Origin: an uncultured Polaribacter sp.
GTDB lineage: Bacteria; Bacteroidota; Bacteroidia; Flavobacteriales; Flavobacteriaceae
DNA: 64,000 nucleotides
Direction of reading: 5' to 3'
Assembly: GCA_943846595.1 (NCBI GenBank)
Contig: OX044355.1
Coordinates: 1,852,199-1,916,198 of the forward strand
Made by a program: the position numbers and the translations under genes. How positions within the stretch are numbered: position 1 is the first letter of the stretch; each line of letters starts with the position of its first letter. Of this stretch, positions 27,751 through 36,384 are shown in pieces. The notes beneath the pieces were generated by a model. It was not told the origin of the DNA, did not search any database, and saw only the letters and a list, made by a program, of their open reading frames with translations.

Positions 27751-28050
27751 TAGCAGATCAATAAGCCGAATCCTGTACCTTAAAAAAGGCTCTTATCATT
27801 TATCTAGTTCTAAAATTACTCTTAGAATCCATCTGCCTACCCTTTAGAATCGAGCGAGTAGCCCTCAAGCTCTAATTTACATGGCATTGCATCGCATAGA
27901 GTTTACCTGGTTTCACTACAGCCGAACTGTACTTGCTTTCTGTTGCACTGGTCCTCAACTTACGTTGGACGGATGTTATCCGCTATGCTACTCTTTGATG
28001 TCCGGACTTTCCTTCAAGCTAAAAAGCTTGACGATAAGATAGATCTGCTA
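27751..28050 (-). ncRNA. rnpB: RNase P RNA
   Basis: Catalytic RNA of ribonuclease P, which matures tRNA 5' ends. Read on the minus strand the ends pair (TAGCAGATC with GATCTGCTA, helix P1). The 5' conserved core GGAAAGTCCGGACA follows a short hairpin; AACAGAAAGCAAG, then GTGAAACCAGGTAAACTC, and near the 3' end ACAGGATTCGGCTTAT match the universal conserved regions (the usual form is ACAGAANNCGGCTTA, one base different here). The length of about 300 fits a type A-like bacterial RNA. Boundaries are estimated from P1. Confidence 0.9.
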
Positions 28051-28081
28051 TTAAAAGTGTAAATGTATACAAATTATTCAT

Positions 28082-28109
28082 AAAAAAAACCCACTCATAA
28101 ATGAGTGGG
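28082..28109 (-). terminator. Terminator after dnaJ
   Basis: Perfect 9-base-pair stem CCCACTCAT / ATGAGTGGG with loop AA (28090-28109), followed on the minus strand by eight U. It lies 118 bases beyond the dnaJ stop and just upstream of rnpB. Confidence 0.8.
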
Positions 28110-28227
28110 AAAAATTGCTATGAAAAAGAAAAAGTGTAACTAATTGCTTAGCTACTCAACAAATATATGCTAAATTGGTAAACCATAAAATAAAAAAATC
28201 TAAATTTCTGAATTTCTAAATATAGGT

Positions 28228-29355
28228 TTACGAAAACATATCTTTTACTTTTTCAAAAAATGATTTGTCTGATGTATTAGGGTTGGGTGCAAAATTTTCA
28301 TTGGTGGTCATTTTCTCAAAAAATTGTCTTTGCTCCTTATTCAACTCTTGCGGTGTCCAAACATTTATATGAATTAAGAAGTCACCTGTTCCATATCTTT
28401 CAATACTTGGAAGCCCTTTGCCTTTTAATCGAAGAATTTTACCAGATTGTGTACCTGCGTCAATTTTAATTTTCACTTTTCCTTTGACAGTCTCTACTTC
28501 TTTACTGGTTCCTAAAACAGCATCTGAATAATTAATATAGAGGTCATAATGAATATTTGTTCCTTCTCTTTTTAATGTCGCATGTGGAATTTCTTCAATT
28601 AAGACTAATAAATCTCCTGAAATTGAATTTTTTCCTGGCGCATCATTTCCTTTACCTCCAACTTTTAGTTGAACACCTTCAGTAACTCCCTCTGGAATGT
28701 TTATAGATACAGTTTCTTCTTCAACAACTAAACCTTGAGCATCTGCACCATTGGGTTTGCTGCTAATCATTTCACCAGCACCCGAACAACCTGAACAGGT
28801 TACTGCTGTTTGCATTCTACCCAATATGGTATTGGTAACTCGCATTTGTTGTCCAGAACCGTTACAAGTAGAACATGTCTTATAAGAAACACCTCCAGCT
28901 TGTACCTTTCTACGCACTTTTACTTTCTTTTCTACACCTTCTGCAATTTCTTCTAAAGTTAATTTTACACGAATTCGCAGGTTGCTACCTTTTACGCGGG
29001 CTTGACGTTGGCCTCCTCCGCCAAAACCACCAAAACCGCCACCGCCGCCAAAAATATCTCCAAACTGACTAAATATGTCATCCATATTCATTCCACCACC
29101 ACCAAAGCCGCCACCGCCACCTTGTGGTCCTTCAAATGCTTGATGGCCATACTGATCGTAACGTGCCTTTTTGTTTTCGTCACTTAAAACCTCGTAAGCT
29201 TCTGCTGCTTTTTTAAAGTTTTCTTCGGCTGATTTATCGTCTGGATTTTTATCTGGATGATATTTGATTGCCATTTTTCTATACCCTTTCTTAATCTCTG
29301 CTTGTGATGCCGATTTAGAAATGCCTAATACGTCGTAAAAATCTTGTTTTGCCAT
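28228..29355 (-). CDS. dnaJ: Chaperone DnaJ (Hsp40), two-repeat zinc domain
   Basis: Co-chaperone that delivers substrates to DnaK and stimulates its ATPase. 375 residues: J domain with HPD at residues 33-35, Gly/Phe-rich region at about 73-118, zinc domain, C-terminal substrate domains and the end FFEKVKDMFS. Only two CxxCxGxG repeats are present (161-168 and 187-194) instead of the usual four. From their spacing and the intervening sequence (QQMRVTNTILGRMQT) they correspond to repeats 2 and 3, i.e. one zinc centre. I recall other flavobacterial DnaJ proteins with the same form. It follows grpE on the same strand with a 69-base gap. Confidence 0.95.
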   Translation of the reverse strand: MAKQDFYDVLGISKSASQAEIKKGYRKMAIKYHPDKNPDDKSAEENFKKAAEAYEVLSDENKKARYDQYGHQAFEGPQGGGGGFGGGGMNMDDIFSQFGDIFGGGGGFGGFGGGGQRQARVKGSNLRIRVKLTLEEIAEGVEKKVKVRRKVQAGGVSYKTCSTCNGSGQQMRVTNTILGRMQTAVTCSGCSGAGEMISSKPNGADAQGLVVEEETVSINIPEGVTEGVQLKVGGKGNDAPGKNSISGDLLVLIEEIPHATLKREGTNIHYDLYINYSDAVLGTSKEVETVKGKVKIKIDAGTQSGKILRLKGKGLPSIERYGTGDFLIHINVWTPQELNKEQRQFFEKMTTNENFAPNPNTSDKSFFEKVKDMFS

Positions 29356-29376
29356 ATGCTTTCAGTGATCAATTCT

Positions 29377-29395
29377 CAATGATCGATAATCATTG
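29377..29395. repeat. Small hairpin between grpE and dnaJ
   Basis: CAATGAT (29377-29383) and ATCATTG (29389-29395) around CGATA, within a stretch full of GATC/TGATCA-type words (29363-29395). It lies in the spacer of the presumed grpE-dnaJ message. No U run follows, so it is not a terminator; it could affect message stability or be a small dispersed repeat. Confidence 0.4.
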
Positions 29396-29424
29396 GTTAT
29401 TGTAAAATATTAATTGTAATTTAT

Positions 29425-29973
29425 TTACTGTCCGATCACTACTTTGGGGTATCGGATGATCTTGAATCCTAACTTATATCCTTTTTCAACACAATCAATT
29501 ACTTTTCCTTTCAAGTCTTTGCTTGGCGCTGGAATTTGAGTAATTGCTTCGTGAATTTCAGCATCAAAAGCATCTCCTGCATTAGTAACTATTTTGGACA
29601 AGCCTTTTTGCTCTAAAGTATTGTATAATTTTTGATATACTAACAACACTCCTTTACTTAATTCTTCAGCTTCTTTGTCTTCTTCAATATGTGACAAAGC
29701 ACGTTCAAAATCATCTACAACTGGCAGTAAAGATGTCATTACTTCTTGTCCTGCTGTCTTAAAAAGCTCTACGCGTTCTCTTGTTGTTCTCTTTTTATAG
29801 TTTTCAAACTCTGCAAAAAGACGCAAAAACTTGTCTTTCTCAGCAAGAAGTAACGCTTCGGCTGTTGGAACTTCTTCCGCTACTTCCGCTACAACTTCCT
29901 GATTATCTTCAACTTGCTGTATTTCTTCTGCTGTATTTATTTCTTCTTGTTTTGTATCTTCTTTCTTACTCAT
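29425..29973 (-). CDS. grpE: Nucleotide exchange factor GrpE
   Basis: Releases ADP from DnaK in the heat-shock chaperone cycle. 182 residues: an acidic Glu/Gln-rich N-terminus (to about residue 40), a long coiled-coil helix (FLRLFAEFENYKKRTTRERVELFKTAGQE), and the C-terminal beta domain with HEAITQIP and VIDCVEKGYKLGFKIIRYPKVVIG, close to the GrpE consensus. Upstream of dnaJ in the same direction, the usual Bacteroidota order. No CIRCE-like inverted repeat was found upstream. Confidence 0.95.
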   Translation of the reverse strand: MSKKEDTKQEEINTAEEIQQVEDNQEVVAEVAEEVPTAEALLLAEKDKFLRLFAEFENYKKRTTRERVELFKTAGQEVMTSLLPVVDDFERALSHIEEDKEAEELSKGVLLVYQKLYNTLEQKGLSKIVTNAGDAFDAEIHEAITQIPAPSKDLKGKVIDCVEKGYKLGFKIIRYPKVVIGQ

Positions 29974-30023
29974 TTCTCTGTAATCATTAAATTATACATT
30001 TATATTTGCAAAAATGTTGCCAA

Positions 30024-30051
30024 CAAAAAAATAGTGTCAGTTTGACACTAT
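30024..30051 (-). terminator. Terminator after murA (also symmetrical on the plus strand)
   Basis: Stem ATAGTGTCA (30031-30039) / TGACACTAT (30043-30051) with loop GTT. On the minus strand it is followed by seven U; on the plus strand by nine T, so the element is bidirectional in form. It separates murA from grpE. Confidence 0.8.
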
Positions 30052-30102
30052 TTTTTTTCTATTGCGACCTAACCCGATTTTTAAAAATCATTTTAAGGTC
30101 TT

Positions 30103-31413
30103 TTAATCTTCAATACGCGTTATTTTTGCTCCAATTGACTTCAATCGGGCCTCAATATTTTCGTAGCCTCTATCGATTTGCTCAATATTGTTAATAATTG
30201 ATGTTCCATTAGCTGAAAGTGCTGCAATTAATAGAGAAATTCCTGCTCTAATATCTGGGGAAGTCATTTTAGTCGCTTTCAACTGACTTTGAAAGTTATG
30301 TCCAATAACTGTAGCTCTGTGTGGATCACATAAAATAACTTTTGCTCCCATATCAATTAATTTATCTACAAAAAACAAACGGCTTTCAAACATTTTTTGA
30401 TGAATAAGTACGGTTCCTTTAGCTTGGGTTGCTATGACCAAAACAATGCTTAACAAATCAGGGGTAAAACCTGGCCATGGTGCATCTGCAATTGTTAAAA
30501 TAGAACCATCTATATAGTTTTGTATTTCGTAAGAACTTTGTTCTGGAATGTAGATATCATCATCTCTTTTTTCTAATTGGATTCCTAATTTTCGGAACAC
30601 ATCTGGAATCTGACCCAGATTTTCCCAACTTACGTTTTTGATGGTTAGTTCTGAGCGTGTCATAACGGCAACTCCAATCCAAGAACCAATTTCAATCATG
30701 TCTGGTAAAACATTGTGTTCACAGCCTCCTAGAGAAGTAACTCCTTCTATGATTAGGAGATTAGATCCTACTCCTGTTATTTTTGCTCCCATCGAATTCA
30801 GCATTTTACTTAATTGCTGAATATAAGGTTCACAAGCGGCATTGTAAATTTTAGTCGTTCCTTGAGCTAAAACCGCTGCCATTAAAATATTGGCAGTTCC
30901 TGTTACAGAAGCTTCATCTAAAAGCATATCAGTTCCCTGTAAGCATTTAGCTTCTACTCCGTAAAAATATTCTTCTTTATTGTACCTAAATTTTGCACCT
31001 AGCTTTATAAATCCCTCAAAATGAGTATCAAGTCTTCTTCTTCCAATTTTATCTCCTCCCGGACGTGGAATATATCCTTTTCCAAAACGCGCTAACAAAG
31101 GCCCAACTAACATGATAGAACCTCTTAATGAACTCCCATCTCTTTTAAATGCTGCAGACTCTAGGTAAGGTAAATCGATTTCATCAGCCTGAAAAGCATA
31201 GGAACTACTGTTTAACTTTTCAACTTTCACACCTAGCTCTCCGAGAATAAAAATGAGTTTATTTACATCAATAATATCGGGTACATTATTTACAACCACT
31301 CTTTCTGGTGTCAATAAAACAGCACAAAGTATTTGTAATACTTCGTTTTTTGCTCCTTGGGGCGTAATGGTCCCTCCTAACTTGTGTCCTCCTTCTATTT
31401 TAAATGATGCCAT
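30103..31413 (-). CDS. murA: UDP-GlcNAc 1-carboxyvinyltransferase with Asp at the catalytic Cys position
   Basis: First committed step of peptidoglycan synthesis: transfers enolpyruvate from PEP to UDP-GlcNAc. 436 residues with K22/N23 in GAKNE, the 'inside-out' alpha/beta barrel pattern and DGSSLRGSIMLVGPLLARFG. The loop that normally reads PGGC reads PGGDKIG: Asp121 (codon at 31051-31053, GAT) replaces the catalytic and fosfomycin-binding Cys (Cys115 in E. coli). Asp variants of MurA are known to be active and fosfomycin resistant (Mycobacterium, Chlamydia). It starts 6 bases after the DUF4290 gene and is probably co-transcribed with it. Confidence 0.95.
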   Translation of the reverse strand: MASFKIEGGHKLGGTITPQGAKNEVLQILCAVLLTPERVVVNNVPDIIDVNKLIFILGELGVKVEKLNSSSYAFQADEIDLPYLESAAFKRDGSSLRGSIMLVGPLLARFGKGYIPRPGGDKIGRRRLDTHFEGFIKLGAKFRYNKEEYFYGVEAKCLQGTDMLLDEASVTGTANILMAAVLAQGTTKIYNAACEPYIQQLSKMLNSMGAKITGVGSNLLIIEGVTSLGGCEHNVLPDMIEIGSWIGVAVMTRSELTIKNVSWENLGQIPDVFRKLGIQLEKRDDDIYIPEQSSYEIQNYIDGSILTIADAPWPGFTPDLLSIVLVIATQAKGTVLIHQKMFESRLFFVDKLIDMGAKVILCDPHRATVIGHNFQSQLKATKMTSPDIRAGISLLIAALSANGTSIINNIEQIDRGYENIEARLKSIGAKITRIED

Positions 31414-31419
31414 TGCTGC

Positions 31420-32073
31420 TTATCTTTTTCTATTTTTATTCTGATTGTTATGGTGTGGTTTCTTGAAGGCCGTTTTTGTATTGTTCTGACCTTGTGTATT
31501 TCGTTTTCTTAGTAAATTTTTACTTTCGGAGAGAGCTTCTTCAGTTTTTCTTAAGTCTAATTTACCGTCAGACAAATCATATAAATGTTTAAAAATAACG
31601 GCATCATCTACCGTGTCTTTGTTCCAATTTAAATAACATTTTTTCATGTGGTTGGCAATGGTGAAAACCAAGGCTTCTTTTTTATCTCCTTCCTCCCAAC
31701 TCAAAGCAATGTCAATCATTGTTTGTATGTTATTTCCATAATAACGATATCGAGTAGCAGATTTTGGATAGGCCAAAGCTTCTGGCTTTTCTTGCAACTC
31801 TTCTTTTGATGGTTGTGGATAAGGAGAATCCGCATCCAATTGAAAATCGGACATGATGTACAACTGATCCCATAACTTGTGTTTAAAATCTGGGACATCT
31901 CGTAAATGTGGCTGTAAATTCCCCATCACATCAACAATTGATTTCGCCATTTTATCCCGTGCTTCTTTGGTTTCTAAAGCAACACAATGGTCTACTAACT
32001 TCTGGATGTGTCTGCCGTATTCTGGAATAATCATTAACGGTCTTTCTGAGTTGTATTCTAAATCGAATGTCAT
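31420..32073 (-). CDS. DUF4290 family protein
   Basis: 217 residues, no signal peptide or membrane segment, so cytoplasmic. The body (EYNSERPLMIIPEYGRHIQK, then KLWDQLYIMSDFQLD, NNIQTMIDIALSW) is the conserved Bacteroidota DUF4290 pattern, mostly helical. The C-terminus is a basic, Asn/Lys/His-rich low-complexity tail (from about residue 185), which may bind nucleic acid. Function unknown. It lies directly before murA with a 6-base gap, an arrangement that hints at a link with cell-wall synthesis or only with shared expression. Confidence 0.85.
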   Translation of the reverse strand: MTFDLEYNSERPLMIIPEYGRHIQKLVDHCVALETKEARDKMAKSIVDVMGNLQPHLRDVPDFKHKLWDQLYIMSDFQLDADSPYPQPSKEELQEKPEALAYPKSATRYRYYGNNIQTMIDIALSWEEGDKKEALVFTIANHMKKCYLNWNKDTVDDAVIFKHLYDLSDGKLDLRKTEEALSESKNLLRKRNTQGQNNTKTAFKKPHHNNQNKNRKR

Positions 32074-32287
32074 TTATTTATTTTTGTGAAGTTCTTATTT
32101 TTAATCTGAAAAGTAAGAAGTTGATAATGTAGGTACTCCTATATGTTTGGTAATCCTTTTTTAAAAGCACTTTTAAGTCTCAATTGTGTCGGATTAACAA
32201 AATTGTGTGCAGTGTTTATTTAATGTTGCAAAATAACATTTTATTTTTAGTTTTTTAAATGATTTTAAAAGAAATCCTCAAACTCTT

Positions 32288-34609
32288 TTAACCGATAATT
32301 TTCAACTTAACAAAACACAATAAAAGGTTTTTCTTGCCTGCGGTACCAAACTGAATCATGGCTTTTTTGTCGGGTCCTTTTCCTTCTAATGAAATGACCT
32401 CTCCACGTCCAAACCGCTCATGTTCTATAATATTTCCAACAATGATATCATTGTCAAATAGGTTTCCTTTGGGAGCTGTTTGTGAAACTTTCTTTAAGTT
32501 TTTTGGAAGGATAATTTCTTTCTTTTTTGCCAAATCTCGCTCTGTTTTTTTACGCTGAATTGGTTTTTGAAAGCGAATTCCTTTTGGAGCATCCTCAAAC
32601 AAACTTTTGTCTACAAAACGATTGATGGTCGGTGCTATTGTTTTTGGAGTAATGTAATGCAAGTATTGTTCGTCTATTTCTTCTAAAAACCGACTTGGTT
32701 CTGCATCCACTAACTTGCCCCATCGATATCGTGTTTGAGCATAACTTAAATAGGCTACTTTTTCAGCTCGTGTGATTGCCACATAAAACAACCTGCGTTC
32801 TTCTTCCAACTCGCTTCGCGTATTCATGCTCATGGCCGATGGAAATAAATTTTCTTCCAAACCAACAACATATACGTGCGAATATTCCAGTCCTTTGGAT
32901 TGGTGAATGGTCATTAACGAAATGCTTGGCTTGTCATTCTCTTTTTTAGAATCAAAATCTGTTGCCAAGGCAACATCTTCAAGAAAAGAAGTCAATGAAG
33001 CATCTTCTCCTTGCTCAATTTTATCTGTAATAAAATCTTTAATTCCGTTTAATAGCTCTTGGACATTCTCTACTTTACTCACTGACTCTGGAGTACCGTC
33101 TTTTTCCAAATCTTTGATTAACAGGGTTTCTTTTACCACGGTTTCGGCAATTTCAAAAGCATTTTTGGTTTGCGATTCTATTTGCAAACGCAACATCATG
33201 TTCATGAAATTGTTCAATTTATTCTTAGTCCCAACATTGATTTTTAAATCGATTTTATCAATGTATTTTAGCACCTCAAAAATGGATTTTTTGTAATGGT
33301 TTGCTGCAATTGTCAACCGGTCTATGGTTGTTGCACCAATCCCTCGTGCAGGGTAGTTAATGATTCTCTTTAAGGCTTCTTCGTCATTTGGATTGATGAG
33401 TATTCGCAAATAAGACAGAATGTCTTTGATTTCTTTTCTTTGGTAAAATGAAATTCCCCCATATATTTTGTAGTCAATCCCTTTTTTACGCAAGGCGTCT
33501 TCCATCGCTCTAGACTGGGAATTGGTTCTGTATAAAATGGCAAATTGATCATTTTGCATTTGCAAATTCATCTTAGCATCCCAAATAGATTGTGCCACAA
33601 ATCGCCCTTCTTCTCCATCGGAAATTGTGCGCATTACTTGAATGAGTTCTCCATCATCATTGCTGGTCCAAACCTCTTTGTCTAATTTGGTTTTGTTTTT
33701 TTCAATCACAGAGTTGGCAGCATTTACAATATTACTGGTCGATCTGTAATTTTGTTCTAATTTGAAGGTTTTAACTTCGGGATAATCCTTTTGAAAGTTT
33801 AAGATATTTTGAATGTTTGCTCCTCTAAAACTATAAATACTTTGCGAATCATCACCAACCACACAAATGTTTTGAAAACGATCGGCCAATGCTTTTACAA
33901 TTAAATATTGAGAGTGATTGGTATCCTGGTACTCATCGACCATGATGTACTTAAAACGACTTTGATATTTTGCCAAAGATTCTGGAAAACGGGCTAGTAA
34001 TTCATTGGTTCTTAGGAGTAAATCGTCAAAATCCATTGCACCTGCCTTAAAGCATCGGTCTACATACTCTTTATAGATTTCTCCTACTTTGGGTCTGCTT
34101 GCATGCAAATCTGCTTCCTGAAGGTCGGGGTTGTTATGATACGCTCGCACCGTAATCAAACTGTTTTTAAAAGAGGAAATCCTGTTTAAAATCTGTTTGG
34201 ATTTGTAGCGTTCTTTGTCCAAACCCATTTCTTTGATAATGGCACCAATCAAACGCACAGAATCTTGTGAGTCATAAATGGTAAAATTGGAAGGAAAGCC
34301 CAATTTGTCTGCCTCTGAACGTAAAATTCTTGCAAAAACGGAGTGAAAAGTACCCATCCATAAATTCTTCGCTTCGGTAGTTCCTACCACCGATGCAATT
34401 CGGTCTTTCATCTCTCTGGCCGCTTTATTTGTAAATGTAAGCGACAAAATATTAAATGAATCAACTCCCTGTTTCATTAAATGTGCAATTCGGTAGGTCA
34501 ATACACGAGTTTTACCGGACCCCGCACCTGCAATGATAATCATGGGGCCATCTTTTTGCAAGACCGCTTGTTTTTGTGCTTCGTTTAAGGAATCTAAGTA
34601 CGTATCCAA
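32288..34609 (-). CDS. UvrD/PcrA-type superfamily 1 DNA helicase
   Basis: ATP-dependent 3'-5' DNA helicase of repair and replication restart. 773 residues with Walker A AGAGSGKT at 27-34, motif Ia LTFTNKAAREMKDRI, motif II VDEYQDTNHSQY, motif III GDDSQSIYSFRGA, motif IV QNYRST, motif V MTIHQSKGLEYSHVYVVG and motif VI YVAITRAEK. The C-terminal tail (GNIIEHERFGRGEVISLEG) is the PcrA-type Tudor-like domain that can contact RNA polymerase. The start is TTG at 34609, which gives the N-terminus MDTYLDSLNEAQ expected of the family; no ATG is in frame just upstream. PcrA is the closer match by the tail. Confidence 0.93.
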   Translation of the reverse strand: MDTYLDSLNEAQKQAVLQKDGPMIIIAGAGSGKTRVLTYRIAHLMKQGVDSFNILSLTFTNKAAREMKDRIASVVGTTEAKNLWMGTFHSVFARILRSEADKLGFPSNFTIYDSQDSVRLIGAIIKEMGLDKERYKSKQILNRISSFKNSLITVRAYHNNPDLQEADLHASRPKVGEIYKEYVDRCFKAGAMDFDDLLLRTNELLARFPESLAKYQSRFKYIMVDEYQDTNHSQYLIVKALADRFQNICVVGDDSQSIYSFRGANIQNILNFQKDYPEVKTFKLEQNYRSTSNIVNAANSVIEKNKTKLDKEVWTSNDDGELIQVMRTISDGEEGRFVAQSIWDAKMNLQMQNDQFAILYRTNSQSRAMEDALRKKGIDYKIYGGISFYQRKEIKDILSYLRILINPNDEEALKRIINYPARGIGATTIDRLTIAANHYKKSIFEVLKYIDKIDLKINVGTKNKLNNFMNMMLRLQIESQTKNAFEIAETVVKETLLIKDLEKDGTPESVSKVENVQELLNGIKDFITDKIEQGEDASLTSFLEDVALATDFDSKKENDKPSISLMTIHQSKGLEYSHVYVVGLEENLFPSAMSMNTRSELEEERRLFYVAITRAEKVAYLSYAQTRYRWGKLVDAEPSRFLEEIDEQYLHYITPKTIAPTINRFVDKSLFEDAPKGIRFQKPIQRKKTERDLAKKKEIILPKNLKKVSQTAPKGNLFDNDIIVGNIIEHERFGRGEVISLEGKGPDKKAMIQFGTAGKKNLLLCFVKLKIIG

Positions 34610-34712
34610 TCGTTTTATTTTTGAAGAATTTAAAGCGTGAATTTAAGAATTCTTTGGGTCTAATAGGATGCGAATTGCTTTTTTTATTCACAAATTTTAC
34701 ATTAAAAAAAAG

Positions 34713-34720
34713 TACATTTG
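34713..34720 (+). promoter_or_regulatory. Candidate -7 promoter element of the small membrane-anchored protein
   Basis: TACATTTG matches TAnnTTTG and lies 19 bases before the ATG at 34740. It argues for that start rather than the upstream in-frame ATG at 34668. Confidence 0.45.
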
Positions 34721-34739
34721 TTTTTTGAAAGACATAGTA

Positions 34740-35255
34740 ATGGAAGATAAAATAATTGAAAGTATTGGGTATCTTTTACCTGCAACAGTTACAGGCTATA
34801 TTGCCTATTATATGTTCAACCGTTTTCTAAGCAAGACTGAAGGTTACACTAGCGCTACAATATTGGCCAAAAAAAACAAAGACGTTTTGGCGATTAAAAT
34901 CCAGGCTTATGAGCGCATGCTATTGTTCTCCGATAGGATTAACCCCGCAAAAATATTGGTGCGCATCCCTCCAATTTCAGAAGATACTCAAGAATACCTT
35001 CAGCTTTTAATGGGCACTATCGAACAGGAGTTTGAGCACAATTTGGTGCAACAAATGTATGTTTCTACAGATGCATGGACTGCTGTGGTGGCCGCTAAGA
35101 ATGCTGTTTTAATGAAATTGAAGCAGGCTGCCGAAAGTACAAGCAACGCCAATGCATTGCGAGAAACTGTTTTAATTGATTATTCAAAATCAATATCACC
35201 TACAGAAACTGCCATTGCTATCATAAAAAATGATGTCAAAAAGTTATTGAAATAG
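34740..35255 (+). CDS. Conserved Bacteroidota protein of unknown function (DUF7935-like), one membrane helix
   Basis: 171 residues from the ATG at 34740. Residues 8-27 (IGYLLPATVTGYIAYYMFNR) form a membrane anchor; the rest is helical and cytoplasmic by charge, with IKIQAYERMLLFSDRINPAK and IEQEFEHNLVQQMYVSTDAW as the most family-like stretches. I recall similar short Bacteroidota proteins now grouped as DUF7935, but the name is from memory. No catalytic motif is visible. It is a single gene between the helicase and a convergent lipoprotein gene. Confidence 0.7.
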   Translation: MEDKIIESIGYLLPATVTGYIAYYMFNRFLSKTEGYTSATILAKKNKDVLAIKIQAYERMLLFSDRINPAKILVRIPPISEDTQEYLQLLMGTIEQEFEHNLVQQMYVSTDAWTAVVAAKNAVLMKLKQAAESTSNANALRETVLIDYSKSISPTETAIAIIKNDVKKLLK

Positions 35256-35399
35256 AGAGTAGTGCTTCGAATTGTTTGTTCTTTTTTTAAGTTCCTTAAA
35301 GTCGAGAGACTTTAAAGAGCATTGTTAGTGAACAGATAGTCGGGGTTTTACATTTAAGTATTCAGGTTGTTAGTCGTTTATATAACATCAGTCCCTCTT

Positions 35400-36077
35400 T
35401 TATTCATTCTCATAATCATGCACAAATTTAATCCGAGTACTGCTTGCCATCAAGTTAGGATTGGTTCCTTCAACTCCCTCAGGGATTGGATGGTTGAGTG
35501 TTTTATAATACCTTTCCCAACTTGCCATTGGGTTTCCAGTACTGTCGTTAAATGTCATTGGATGAGTAAGAAAAGGAATGGAATCTTTAGGTAAGTCTTG
35601 AGAAGAAAACATTTTATAAACTAATTCGGAGCAATAATAAGAATCATCATCCCATAAAAAAGCGTCATCATAAGGCGTATTTATTCTTTCGATTCCATAG
35701 GCGATCGCTCTAGAAATATAAGGCTGATAATAATGATCTAGTCTTGCAACCCTGGTTTGAGATTTATTGAATTTATTTTTATTTCTGTTCAGAAATTTTA
35801 ATAAAGGTGTTTGGCAAACTCCTTCTTTCCGAATTGCCTCTAATACAAACCATTTTTCATCTTTTTGCATTGCAATCCCAACATGCGAATAGTTTTTGGA
35901 AAGTGAAGTTGCTGTTACATCTTTAATCGCATTAGCGATTTCTCCGGTTCCCGTATTTTGAAACAATAAATCCCCTTGTTTAAGTTCAAAGGCATTATTT
36001 TTTTGATTGCTATTGCAACTGGACAAAATAAAGAAGAGCATAAAGTGCATGGTTGTTATTATTCTAATTTTTTTCAT
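35400..36077 (-). CDS. YiiX/YebB-like NlpC/P60 amidase lipoprotein
   Basis: 225 residues beginning with a lipoprotein signal peptide whose lipobox LSSC places Cys21 as the lipidated residue, so it is probably anchored in the outer or inner membrane facing the periplasm. The domain is the permuted papain-like (YiiX/YebB) type: catalytic His65 in NYSHVGIA comes before Cys149 in SYYCSELVYKM, and GDLLFQNTGTGEIANAI is the characteristic start. Such enzymes cut amide or ester bonds in peptides or lipids; the substrate is not known. It is convergent with the DUF7935-like gene. Confidence 0.85.
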   Translation of the reverse strand: MKKIRIITTMHFMLFFILSSCNSNQKNNAFELKQGDLLFQNTGTGEIANAIKDVTATSLSKNYSHVGIAMQKDEKWFVLEAIRKEGVCQTPLLKFLNRNKNKFNKSQTRVARLDHYYQPYISRAIAYGIERINTPYDDAFLWDDDSYYCSELVYKMFSSQDLPKDSIPFLTHPMTFNDSTGNPMASWERYYKTLNHPIPEGVEGTNPNLMASSTRIKFVHDYENE

Positions 36078-36384
36078 CTTTTTATTTTGAGTTCATATTA
36101 AATGTTGGCCTATTCCTTCATATAAAAAACTGTTTAATCGGATCGTTAACTCATGGATAAAACAACATTTTATTTTTTTTATTATTAAACGTTTCACATT
36201 AAAATATGTATCTTTTGTTTTCAAATGTAAAAATAAAAAAAACACCCTCCTAGTATCAATAAATAAGTGGGCGTTTTTTAGAATAAGTGAGCTTAAATGA
36301 GGTATAACTGTTTTTATAAAATTGACATTTAGCAAAATATACAACCTATTTACTTAAAAAAAGACAATTGAAGAGTACCTCGTT
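36078..36384. other. Gene-free spacer, 307 bases
   Basis: Lies between the start of the YiiX-like gene and the end of the TonB receptor gene. The only structure I see is an imperfect inverted repeat, AAAAACACCC (about 36238-36248) with GGGCGTTTTT (about 36271-36280), across a loop of about 21 bases. On the minus strand this would sit 100 bases after the receptor stop and is a weak terminator candidate. An 83-codon open frame here (36093-36344) has the composition of shadow sequence. Confidence 0.4.

Noticed and set aside
35283..35308. Inverted repeat TTAAAGTC/GACTTTAA behind the DUF7935-like gene
   Set aside because: Stable stem but no T run on either strand, so I did not call a terminator; it may be a processing hairpin.
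36093..36344. 83-codon open frame on the minus strand
   Set aside because: Rich in Ile, Leu, Phe and Lys as expected of translated AT-rich spacer, no conserved pattern, and it overlaps a possible terminator.
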